A DNA stretch of 5,359 nucleotides from Rhodospirillales bacterium (GTDB lineage Bacteria; Pseudomonadota; Alphaproteobacteria; Rhodospirillales; 2-02-FULL-58-16): NCBI GenBank assembly GCA_021775195.1, contig JAJFIG010000365.1, positions 1-5,359 of the forward strand, in the 5' to 3' direction. Below are positions 1-4,922 of this stretch, one piece after another (the stretch's first letter is position 1; each line of letters begins with the position of its first letter). The translations under genes were made by a program, and so were the position numbers. The notes under the pieces are model-generated. The model ran no database searches, was not told the origin of the DNA, and was given only the letters and a program-made list of their open reading frames with translations.

Positions 1-186
1 ATCGACCGCATGGTCATGCTGCTGGCCGACGAGCCCAACATCCGCGAGGTCATCGCCTTCCCCATGAACCAGCAGGCCCAGGACCTGCTCATGGCCGCCC
101 CGGCCCCCATCGAGCCCGAACGCCTGCGCGAACTCCACATCGCCGTCAACCTCCCCAAGCCCAAGGCCAAGGCGAAGAAGGAGTAG
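1..186 (+). CDS. aspS: Aspartyl-tRNA synthetase, C-terminal 61 residues (5' end outside window)
   Basis: The window opens inside a reading frame (frame 1) that runs 61 codons to a TAG stop at 184-186. The residues read [20 protein letters not shown], then [16 protein letters not shown]. This is the class II synthetase motif 3 region and the tail of bacterial AspRS: the invariant motif 3 arginine is in the GIDR stretch (the G lies just outside the window), and the FPMNQ-QDLLM-AP block is highly typical of AspS. The enzyme charges tRNA(Asp), or tRNA(Asp) and tRNA(Asn) in non-discriminating forms, with aspartate in the cytoplasm. Which form this is cannot be judged from the tail. The end is lysine-rich ([10 protein letters not shown]), as in many alphaproteobacterial AspS proteins. 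Only about a tenth of the usual 590-600 residues is visible. The gene converges on the minus-strand unit that ends at 300. Confidence 0.95.
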   Translation: MDRMVMLLADEPNIREVIAFPMNQQAQDLLMAAPAPIEPERLRELHIAVNLPKPKAKAKKE

Positions 187-187
187 G

Positions 188-209
188 GCGACCGAGGTGT
201 CGCAGGTTT
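188..209 (+). terminator. Weak possible terminator after aspS
   Basis: Just after the aspS stop, GCGAC (188-192) can pair with GTCGC (199-203) around a 6-base loop. Only three Ts follow (207-209). The stem is short and the T-run poor, so this is a weak candidate. The larger hairpin at 222-253 could also help stop aspS transcripts, but it has no T-run on the plus-strand side. Confidence 0.25.
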
Positions 210-210
210 G

Positions 211-253
211 TGAAAAAGATCCCCCCGCCCATGCCGTTCTGGCCGGGCGGGGG
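211..253 (-). terminator. Strong intrinsic terminator of the cyclase/unknown-protein unit
   Basis: CCCCCGCCC (222-230) pairs perfectly with GGGCGGGGG (245-253). An inner GCC/GGC pair (233-235 with 241-243) makes a compact GC hairpin. Read on the minus strand, the stem is followed at once by GATCTTTTTC (five Ts, complement of 213-217), the standard layout of a Rho-independent terminator. On the plus strand the hairpin is followed by AGGGGGA, so it is oriented to stop minus-strand transcription coming from the gene ending at 300, 46 bases upstream of the stem. Confidence 0.85.
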
Positions 254-299
254 AGGGGGATGGCCGCGGCGGGAACCGCGGACCTCTAGAACATCGTTG

Positions 300-797
300 T
301 CAGATCACGACATTGGTTGGCGATTCGATCTGGCGCAGCACGGTGACGATGTGCCGGGTGCGCTCGATCAGCTTGGTGTCCTTGGCGTTGTACTTGTGCT
401 CGAAATCCAGGCGCTCCTCCCACAGGGCGACGAAATCCCGGGGCCGGTCGGGCTCCGCCTTCTGTCCCGTGAGCGCCCCGACGGTGGCCTCGAAGTCCGG
501 ATGCAGTTCGGGCTGGAAGGCGAGCATGGCGTGTTCGTCGTAGGGCAGCACCCCGGCGATGTAGAGGTCCATGCTCAGCTCCGCCGCCTCCCGGGGCGAC
601 ATCCGGCGCACGTCGACGTCGGGAAGAAGCTCCGCCGCCAGCGGTTCGCCCTCGGTGGGCCGGGGCTGCGCCCGTTCGCTGGTCGCCGGGGGCTTGGGCG
701 CCTCCACCGACACCAATTCGCGGCTGGTGGGGACAAGGTCCCGGCCCGTTGGCCGGGTGAACAGATCCAGGGCCCCAAAACTGGGTTCGATTTTCAT
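300..797 (-). CDS. Conserved-looking hypothetical protein, 165 residues, downstream of a diguanylate cyclase
   Basis: I do not recognise a named family. The frame runs from ATG (797-795) to TGA (302-300). A strong Shine-Dalgarno sequence GGAGGA (complement of 804-809) lies 6 bases before the ATG, so both gene and start are well supported. There is no signal peptide or membrane segment, so it is probably cytoplasmic. Residues 1-60 are rich in Pro, Glu, Arg and Thr and look disordered. Residues 66-160 look folded: a helical MSPREAAELSMDLYIAG segment, then VLPYDEHAMLAFQPELHPDF, then a charged helical part (DFVALWEERLDFEHKYN) and a C-terminal helix (TKLIERTRHIVTVLRQIES). There are no cysteines, so no disulfide or thiol chemistry. 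It follows the GGDEF gene after about 44 bases on the same strand, with a terminator after it, so co-transcription is likely. A role as partner or effector of that cyclase is a guess from position only. Confidence 0.8.
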   Translation of the reverse strand: MKIEPSFGALDLFTRPTGRDLVPTSRELVSVEAPKPPATSERAQPRPTEGEPLAAELLPDVDVRRMSPREAAELSMDLYIAGVLPYDEHAMLAFQPELHPDFEATVGALTGQKAEPDRPRDFVALWEERLDFEHKYNAKDTKLIERTRHIVTVLRQIESPTNVVI

Positions 798-841
798 TTC
801 CGGTCCTCCACCGGCTTACATCCGCCGTCTCTGGCCCTTCC

Positions 842-1588
842 TCAGGCAATCGCCCGCATGGCCTGCGATTCCGCGCTTCCGGCCAGGCCCGAACGCCGCC
901 GCTTGCTCCGGTACATGGCGTTGTCGGCGCGGCGCAGGATTTCCCGGCTGTCGTCGCTGGGGCCGTAGGTCTCGTAGCCGAAGCTGGCGCTGATCGGGAT
1001 CATCCGCGATTTCCAGGTGACGAAGGTGGAGTTCATCAGGGTTTCCAGGGCCTTGGCCCGGGCGAGCCCGTCCTTCTGCCGGGTCCGGGTCAGCAGGACA
1101 GCGAATTCGTCACCCCCCAGGCGCCCGACGTAGTCGGAATCGCGGACGTTGTTGATCAGCAGCTTGGCCACCCGCCTGAGCACCTTGTCGCCGGCGTCGT
1201 GGCCGTACGTGTCGTTGATGGGCTTGAAGCCGTCGAGGTCGATGTAGACCAGCAGCCCCTCGTCCTCGTAACGCTGGGCCGCGGCTAGGGTCCGCTGCAG
1301 CTGGGCGTGGAAGCCGCGCCGGTTCATCAGGCCCGTCAACTCGTCGGTCATGGCCAGGCGTTCCAGGTCGAGAATGCGCGCCGCCTGCTCGTTCATCAGC
1401 CGTTCCGCGTCGACGACCGCGCTCAGGGCCTCCCTGGCCGCTTCCTGGTAGGTCTCCACGTCGGTCTTGCCGATATCGTTGTCGGTCTTCGCCAGGTAGT
1501 CGGCGAGCATCGAGACACAGGCGACGAGATCCGAGTTGCTGGCGAAGTCCGCCGATTCAAAGAGGGGGACGGGTTTCGATGAATTCAC
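842..1588 (-). CDS. Diguanylate cyclase, single GGDEF domain with intact active and inhibitory sites
   Basis: This enzyme makes c-di-GMP from two GTP. From the GTG start the protein has 248 residues. About 1-79 is mostly helical (DYLAKTDND... ALSAVVDAERLMNEQAARILDLERL), probably a coiled-coil or dimerisation segment with no recognised sensor domain. The GGDEF domain starts at MTDELTGLMNRRGF (about 80-93). It contains DLDGFKPIND (first metal Asp at 117, guanine-contacting Asn at 125), the signature GGDEF at 158-162, and an RxxD inhibitory site (RDSD, 149-152) five residues before it, so product inhibition is expected. There is no EAL domain, signal peptide or membrane segment, so it is cytoplasmic. 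A TTG at 1702 would add 38 residues, but those (rich in R, lacking domain character) are unconvincing. The GTG at 1588-1586 has AGGAAGG (complement of 1597-1603) at good spacing. It is divergent from eipB and upstream of the 165-residue protein gene. Confidence 0.93.
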   Translation of the reverse strand: MNSSKPVPLFESADFASNSDLVACVSMLADYLAKTDNDIGKTDVETYQEAAREALSAVVDAERLMNEQAARILDLERLAMTDELTGLMNRRGFHAQLQRTLAAAQRYEDEGLLVYIDLDGFKPINDTYGHDAGDKVLRRVAKLLINNVRDSDYVGRLGGDEFAVLLTRTRQKDGLARAKALETLMNSTFVTWKSRMIPISASFGYETYGPSDDSREILRRADNAMYRSKRRRSGLAGSAESQAMRAIA

Positions 1589-1655
1589 GAGTCTGCCCTT
1601 CCTTATCAGTCTTTCGGGGCACACGGCGGCGGAGCGCCGGCGTTGTGCGTCTGCC

Positions 1656-1713
1656 CATTGACTTGCAAATCCCGTGCCAAAGCGATTATCTAATGTTATC
1701 AATGGAATAAGTG
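1656..1713. promoter_or_regulatory. AT-rich divergent promoter region between the cyclase gene and eipB
   Basis: The 284 bases between the cyclase start (1588) and the eipB ATG (1873) hold no gene I can support. They contain an AT-rich island at about 1684-1710 in otherwise GC-rich DNA. On the minus strand TAGATAAT (complement of 1685-1692) is a good -10 element and would give a leader of roughly 90 bases before the cyclase GTG, but a matching -35 is poor. On the plus strand TTGACT (1658-1663) and TTGCAA (1663-1668) are -35-like, and TCTAAT (1689-1694) is -10-like, but the spacings (20 or more) are not ideal. The location as a shared promoter region is reasonable; the exact elements are not settled. 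Confidence 0.4.
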
Positions 1714-1872
1714 AGTCGGGTGGTAGGCAATTTTTACCTGCCGGGCGGACTTTGCCGGGCTTTCCGGGTCGGGCATGAAATTCGGCGTCGCATTACTGGA
1801 CACGCCGGGAGTGCCGGGCGTATGGTTCGCCCCGTATTCGCCGACCTTTGGCAACGGGAAGAGAGTTCCGCA

Positions 1873-2718
1873 ATGAACCACGGAATTGCCGGAGGACCAC
1901 GGTCCTGTGCCGCGCGCCGCGCCGGTGCCTGGTTTGGCGCCGTCCTTGCCATCTGGCTCACCGACACCGCGCCGGGACAAGCCGCGGAGATGGTGCCCCA
2001 CCGGGCTCTTTACAGCATGACCCTGGCCTCCGCCGACAGCACGTCGGGCGTTGTCGGTGCCCGTGGTGCCATGCAGTACCGGTTCGCCGACGTCTGCGAC
2101 GGCTGGACCGTCGAGACCCGGACCTACCTGCGCATCGCCTACGAACAGGGCCCCGAGGTCGAATCAACCTGGTCCTTTATCACCTGGGAAGCCAAGGACG
2201 GGCTGCGCTACCGGTTCCGCATCAATCAGGCCCGTGACGGGCGCACCATCGAGGACACCCGTGGCGACGCCGAGCTCGAGGCCCGGGACGGCCCCGGTGT
2301 CGTCCGGCATACCAAGCCCGAGGGCGAGGCCGTCGACCTGCCCGCCGGAACCCTGTTCCCCACCGACCATCTGGCTCGCATGCTGGCCGCCGCCGCAACC
2401 GGAAAGAACCGGTTCGTCCGCCCCATGTACGACGGCAGCGGCGAGGAGGGGCCCGACCTGCTCAGCGCCGTGATCGCGCCCATCGCGCCGTCCGAGCGCC
2501 CGGCCCAGGCCAAGGCCGCCGGGCTTGCTTCCTCTCCGGCCTGGCACATGCGCCTCGCCTTCTTCCCCCAGGATGCCAAGAACGCCGAGCCGGTATTCGA
2601 GATCGGGGTCCGCTATCGGGACGACGGCATCGCCGAATGGGTCGAGCAGGATTTCGGCGATTTCACTCTCGACCTGCGGCCGACGGAAATCGAGATCCTC
2701 GACCCGCCCGTCTGCTGA
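1873..2718 (+). CDS. eipB: EipB-family (DUF1849) periplasmic cell-envelope integrity protein
   Basis: The protein has 281 residues, close to the roughly 280 of Brucella EipB. EipB proteins are periplasmic beta-spiral proteins of Alphaproteobacteria needed for envelope integrity. The N-terminus is a Sec signal peptide: arginines at 10-17, hydrophobic core AWFGAVLAIWLT (19-30), and a likely cleavage after GQAA (about residue 38). The mature part starts with MVPHRALYSMTLASA and continues with SGVVGARGAMQYRFADVCDGWTVETR, a block typical of the family. Further on come beta-rich stretches such as YRFRINQARDGR, the LPAGTLFPTDHL segment and FEIGVRYRDDGIAEW. Two cysteines remain in the mature protein, C75 and C281 (the last residue), matching the conserved pair that forms a disulfide in EipB. 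The ATG at 1873 is chosen because the signal peptide begins there and GGGAAGAG (1856-1863) precedes it. A GTG at 1711 in the same frame would add 54 unlikely residues. The stop is 5 bases from that of the convergent next gene. Confidence 0.9.
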   Translation: MNHGIAGGPRSCAARRAGAWFGAVLAIWLTDTAPGQAAEMVPHRALYSMTLASADSTSGVVGARGAMQYRFADVCDGWTVETRTYLRIAYEQGPEVESTWSFITWEAKDGLRYRFRINQARDGRTIEDTRGDAELEARDGPGVVRHTKPEGEAVDLPAGTLFPTDHLARMLAAAATGKNRFVRPMYDGSGEEGPDLLSAVIAPIAPSERPAQAKAAGLASSPAWHMRLAFFPQDAKNAEPVFEIGVRYRDDGIAEWVEQDFGDFTLDLRPTEIEILDPPVC

Positions 2719-2723
2719 GGGCC

Positions 2724-3326
2724 TTACAGAATTTTGTCGTCCCGGTGACGGTCGAGAATGTCCGCCGTCTTTCGGGTGATCTCCGCCATGTTGGTCGTTC
2801 CGGGTGCCGCCCGGGCGATCCCGAAGGCGGTGTTCGGGAAGTCGAGGGGTTCCTGGATGGCCCAGATCTCCTCGTGGCGCCCTGGCGCCAGGATCTGCGC
2901 CGGATCGCCCACCGCGACCCAGCCGATGGGCACCGTGGCCCCCGTCGCCAGGCGGCTGTTCACGTGTACCGTGCCGTTGACCCGGACCTCGGCACCGTCA
3001 CCGATCACCGCGCCGTGAAAAACCGTCGCCCGCGTGGCCAGGAAGACCTCGTCGCCGATGGTGCAGCCAACCAGGTAGCTGCCCGGCCCCACCAGCACAT
3101 GATCGCCGATGCGGACCGGATGTGTCCCCGTACCCCGGATGACCGCGTTTTCGCGCACGATGACGTTGGCGCCGATTAAGACCGGTCCGCCCTCTGCCGT
3201 CACCACGGCGCCGAAGCCGATGCGGGATCCGGGCCCGATGGCGACGTCCCCCGCCACCACCGCCGTCGGCGCGATATGGGCGCTGGCGTCGATGGCCGGA
3301 CGTTGACTCAGATGTTCAACAAGCAT
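2724..3326 (-). CDS. Left-handed beta-helix (hexapeptide repeat) protein, gamma-carbonic-anhydrase-like without the usual zinc ligands
   Basis: The protein has 200 residues. Residues about 10-148 are hexapeptide repeats of the left-handed beta-helix type: IDASAHIAPTAVVAGDVAIG, then repeated I/V-G-x turns such as VRIGDHVLVG, CTIGDEVFLA, AVIGDGAEV and VPIGWVAVGDPAQIL. The order matches gamma-carbonic anhydrase/PaaY/YrdA proteins, including the final GDPA turn. A C-terminal tail of about 45 residues (EIWAIQEPLDFP...) is probably helical. The key histidines of the family are not where expected: the VGHxAxLHGC-type block reads VGPGSYLVGC (79-88), and the RGD of classical members is absent. It is therefore unlikely to be a classical carbonic anhydrase; an acyltransferase-like or structural role is possible. 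I chose ATG 3326-3324 because GGAGGG (complement of 3335-3340) sits 8 bases upstream; an in-frame ATG at 3371 lacks such support. The protein is expected to be a cytoplasmic trimer. The stop is TAA. Confidence 0.87.
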   Translation of the reverse strand: MLVEHLSQRPAIDASAHIAPTAVVAGDVAIGPGSRIGFGAVVTAEGGPVLIGANVIVRENAVIRGTGTHPVRIGDHVLVGPGSYLVGCTIGDEVFLATRATVFHGAVIGDGAEVRVNGTVHVNSRLATGATVPIGWVAVGDPAQILAPGRHEEIWAIQEPLDFPNTAFGIARAAPGTTNMAEITRKTADILDRHRDDKIL

Positions 3327-3436
3327 GGCTAAGACCCTCCCCGGATTCGAAATTCGCAAACAGACGGCCATTGGCGGCGTGCCGTAACCGCCCCGATCGT
3401 AGGCCGCCTTCTCCGTCCCCTCAATACCACCGCCAC

Positions 3437-3465
3437 CTGACGAGGGCCGCCGGAATGACTATATC
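3437..3465 (+). promoter_or_regulatory. Candidate sigma-70-type promoter of the hemerythrin gene
   Basis: CTGACG (3437-3442) and TATATC (3460-3465) are separated by 17 bases, each matching 4 of 6 consensus positions. Transcription would start near 3472, leaving a leader of about 42 bases that contains the strong Shine-Dalgarno GGGGAGG at 3499-3505. The match is only moderate. Confidence 0.35.
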
Positions 3466-3513
3466 CTCACCAGATGCCTTGGCATTGGATATGGGAAAGG
3501 GGAGGTTCCACCC

Positions 3514-3921
3514 ATGACGGTTGAATGGCGTGGCGAGATGTCGGTGGGTAACGAGGTCATCGACGACGATCACAAACATCTCATCGACCTGATCAATGAA
3601 TATGAATCCGCTATTGCCAGGAAGAACCCGGTAATCCTCGAGGACGCCGTCAACGGCCTGCTCGATTACGCCAAAAGCCACTTCGAGCGCGAAGAGAACC
3701 TGATGACCGCCGTCCATTATCCCCAACGCAACCTCCACCGAGACCACCATCGGGACCTGCTCCGCCGTGTTCAGGATTTCCACAAGGGCCTTTGCGAGGA
3801 CCATCAGATCGATATCGAGGACGCCAGCCGTTTCCTCCACGACTGGTTTGTCCAGCATGTCCTCAACGAGGATCTCAAGCTCCGGCCCTACCTGACCGGC
3901 GAGCGCCACGACGCCAAGTGA
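3514..3921 (+). CDS. Bacteriohemerythrin (single-domain, di-iron O2-binding protein)
   Basis: This is a 135-residue protein of the usual bacteriohemerythrin length. It carries the full di-iron ligand set: H20 in IDDDH, H56 and E60 in HFEREE, H75 and H79 in NLHRDHH, H115 in WFVQHV and D120 in NEDLKL. This is the same spacing as in characterised bacterial hemerythrins. The N-terminal signature VEWRGEMSVGNEVIDDDH also fits. The fold is a four-helix bundle that binds O2 reversibly in the cytoplasm; proposed roles are O2 storage, delivery or sensing. It is not fused to a chemoreceptor or cyclase domain, so it acts as a free protein. The start at ATG 3514 is supported by GGGGAGG (3499-3505) with 8 bases spacing. 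It stands alone between a divergent hexapeptide-repeat gene and a downstream gene with its own promoter. A possible terminator follows at 4002-4029. Confidence 0.95.
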   Translation: MTVEWRGEMSVGNEVIDDDHKHLIDLINEYESAIARKNPVILEDAVNGLLDYAKSHFEREENLMTAVHYPQRNLHRDHHRDLLRRVQDFHKGLCEDHQIDIEDASRFLHDWFVQHVLNEDLKLRPYLTGERHDAK

Positions 3922-4001
3922 GTGGCATCGCCCGCCTTCACCCGATCTCTTCGCGGCACGCACCAATCGATTCAGATGACTCGGTAAATCCCGCCCGGAC
4001 T

Positions 4002-4029
4002 CCCGCGGGACCGGCGTCCCCGGGGTTTT
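4002..4029 (+). terminator. Probable intrinsic terminator after the hemerythrin gene
   Basis: GGGAC (4007-4011) pairs with GTCCC (4016-4020) around loop CGGC. After a 2x2 mismatch, CCC (4002-4004) pairs with GGG (4023-4025). TTTT (4026-4029) follows directly. The stem is interrupted and the T-run short, so strength is uncertain. The last Ts form part of the -35 box of the next promoter. It lies about 80 bases after the hemerythrin stop. Confidence 0.5.
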
Positions 4030-4056
4030 GACTTTCCACGCCGTCCGGTTGATTAT
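4028..4056 (+). promoter_or_regulatory. Promoter of the small exported-protein gene, predicted to make a leaderless mRNA
   Basis: TTGACT (4028-4033) and GATTAT (4051-4056) are separated by exactly 17 bases (5 and 4 of 6 consensus matches). With a 5-6 base discriminator, transcription would begin at 4062-4063, which is the ATG itself. No Shine-Dalgarno sequence is present before that ATG, which agrees with leaderless translation. An alternative -10, TATGAT (4054-4059), has a better hexamer but a 20-base spacer. Confidence 0.55.
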
Positions 4057-4061
4057 GATGT

Positions 4062-4421
4062 ATGCGTCTCATTATCATCGCGCTGATGATTGCCTTCGCG
4101 ACGCCCACTGCGGCCGTCGCTGAAGTGGAGCCGAGCGAGTCCCAGATCATCCAGATGGCGATTTTGCGCATGGTCGAACAGGTGCATTTCCTTGGCAACG
4201 CCAGTTTCGGGCCCAGCGTCATCCACCCCCAGCCCGATGGCCGCTACTGGGCCGTGGTCGGTCAGGTCGAGAGCGGCGCCCTGACCACGCGCGTGCAACA
4301 TTTCATTTACATCGCCGCCGTGCGCCTCGTCTGTGAAAAAGCGGACGACGAAACATGCTGGCGCCTGGAGAAGCTGGCCATCGACAACCGCATCGTCTAC
4401 GACCGCGCCAACGAACTCTGA
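4062..4421 (+). CDS. Small exported protein of unknown function, 119 residues
   Basis: I do not recognise the family. Residues 1-20 are a clear Sec signal peptide: MRLIIIALMIAFATPTAAVA, with a predicted cut after AVA. The mature protein would be about 99 residues and periplasmic or secreted. It begins with an acidic, helical segment (EVEPSESQIIQMAILRMVEQVHFLG), then a probable beta part (DGRYWAVVGQVESG, TTRVQHFIYIAAVRLV), and ends with a helix (WRLEKLAIDNRIVYDRANEL). C91 and C99 are the only cysteines and sit eight apart, suited to a disulfide in the periplasm. There is no lipobox, so it is not a lipoprotein. The start is fixed by an in-frame TGA at 4056-4058 directly upstream, and by the signal peptide beginning at this ATG. 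It lies 140 bases after the hemerythrin gene with its own promoter, so it is not clearly in that operon. Confidence 0.8.
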   Translation: MRLIIIALMIAFATPTAAVAEVEPSESQIIQMAILRMVEQVHFLGNASFGPSVIHPQPDGRYWAVVGQVESGALTTRVQHFIYIAAVRLVCEKADDETCWRLEKLAIDNRIVYDRANEL

Positions 4422-4441
4422 ATTCGGTGCTTCGGATCATA

Positions 4442-4470
4442 TTGCCGGGCCGCCGCCACCACCCTATCTT
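4442..4470 (+). promoter_or_regulatory. Promoter of the DUF454 gene, predicted to make a leaderless mRNA
   Basis: TTGCCG (4442-4447) and TATCTT (4465-4470) are separated by 17 bases, each matching 4 of 6 consensus positions. A 7-base discriminator would put the transcription start on the A of the ATG at 4478. The bases before that ATG (CTTCACTCCC) have no Shine-Dalgarno sequence. The promoter lies in the 56-base gap after the previous gene. Confidence 0.5.
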
Positions 4471-4477
4471 CACTCCC

Positions 4478-4906
4478 ATGCAGGCACCGTCACCTGACCG
4501 CAACCGGGACCCGGTCCCCGAACCCGGGAAGTCGAGAGCCCGTAGGATCATCTTCATCGTCCTCGGCTGGCTGTTCTTCGGCCTTGGGTTCATCGGCGCC
4601 TTCCTGCCGGTTCTGCCGACGACCCCCTTCATGCTGCTGGCGCTGTGGGCTTTCGCCCGCGGTTCCGATCGCTTTCATGCCTGGCTCTACAACCACCGCC
4701 TATTCGGCCCGTCCCTGCAGAAATGGGAGCGCCACCGGGTCATCCCCGTGCATGCCAAGGTCCTTTCCATCACTGCCATGTCGGGCAGCCTCGCCTACAT
4801 GATCTGGGTATCCGAGGTATCCGGTGTTGTCATTCTGGCGGCGGCAACTGTCATGATCGTTGCCGCCTGCTACATCCTGCCCAAGCCCAGCCGCGTTCCC
4901 GACTAG
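4478..4906 (+). CDS. DUF454 / YbaN-family inner-membrane protein
   Basis: The protein has 142 residues and belongs to the DUF454 (YbaN) family, whose function is not established. The family signature is clear: GLGFIGAFLPVLPTTPFMLL (35-54), then ALWAFARGSDRFHAWLYNHRLFGP (55-78), and QKWERHRVIPVHAK (81-94). Hydrophobic segments fall at about 24-43, 48-60, 95-112 and 115-133, so a small polytopic inner-membrane protein is expected. Residues 1-23 are polar and proline- and arginine-rich, and probably cytoplasmic. The start at ATG 4478 is inferred: the frame stays open further upstream to 4355, but that part overlaps the previous gene and reads as arginine- and histidine-rich non-coding sequence. 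A promoter points to 4478 as a leaderless start. The stop TAG is 16 bases from the stop of the convergent fructokinase gene. Confidence 0.88.
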   Translation: MQAPSPDRNRDPVPEPGKSRARRIIFIVLGWLFFGLGFIGAFLPVLPTTPFMLLALWAFARGSDRFHAWLYNHRLFGPSLQKWERHRVIPVHAKVLSITAMSGSLAYMIWVSEVSGVVILAAATVMIVAACYILPKPSRVPD

Positions 4907-4922
4907 CCGGTAACGCCGGGCA

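Noticed and set aside
210..993. Long plus-strand open frames opposite the 165-residue protein and the cyclase end
   Set aside because: They are antisense to well-supported minus-strand genes, rich in Arg, Gly and Pro with no domain signature, and arise from high GC content.
1684..1705. Possible FNR-type site (TTGAT on the minus strand in the AT-rich island)
   Set aside because: The second half-site ATCAA is missing at the needed spacing.
1711..1872. Upstream GTG start giving EipB 54 more residues
   Set aside because: It would bury the signal peptide internally; the ATG at 1873 begins directly with the signal sequence and has an acceptable Shine-Dalgarno sequence.
3474..3485. Near-palindrome ATGCC-TT-GGCAT upstream of the hemerythrin gene
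   Set aside because: Five-base arms with a two-base centre match no operator I know and can occur by chance.
3421..3966. Minus-strand open frame of about 181 codons opposite the hemerythrin gene
   Set aside because: The plus strand carries all seven di-iron ligands and a strong Shine-Dalgarno sequence; the antisense frame mirrors its codons and has no domain of its own.
4355..4477. Upstream extension of the DUF454 frame
   Set aside because: It overlaps the exported-protein gene in another frame and reads as Arg/His/Pro-rich non-coding sequence unlike the family N-terminus.
4907..4919. CCGG-TAACG-CCGG hairpin between the DUF454 and fructokinase stops
   Set aside because: Four base pairs with no T-run on either strand; too weak to call a terminator.
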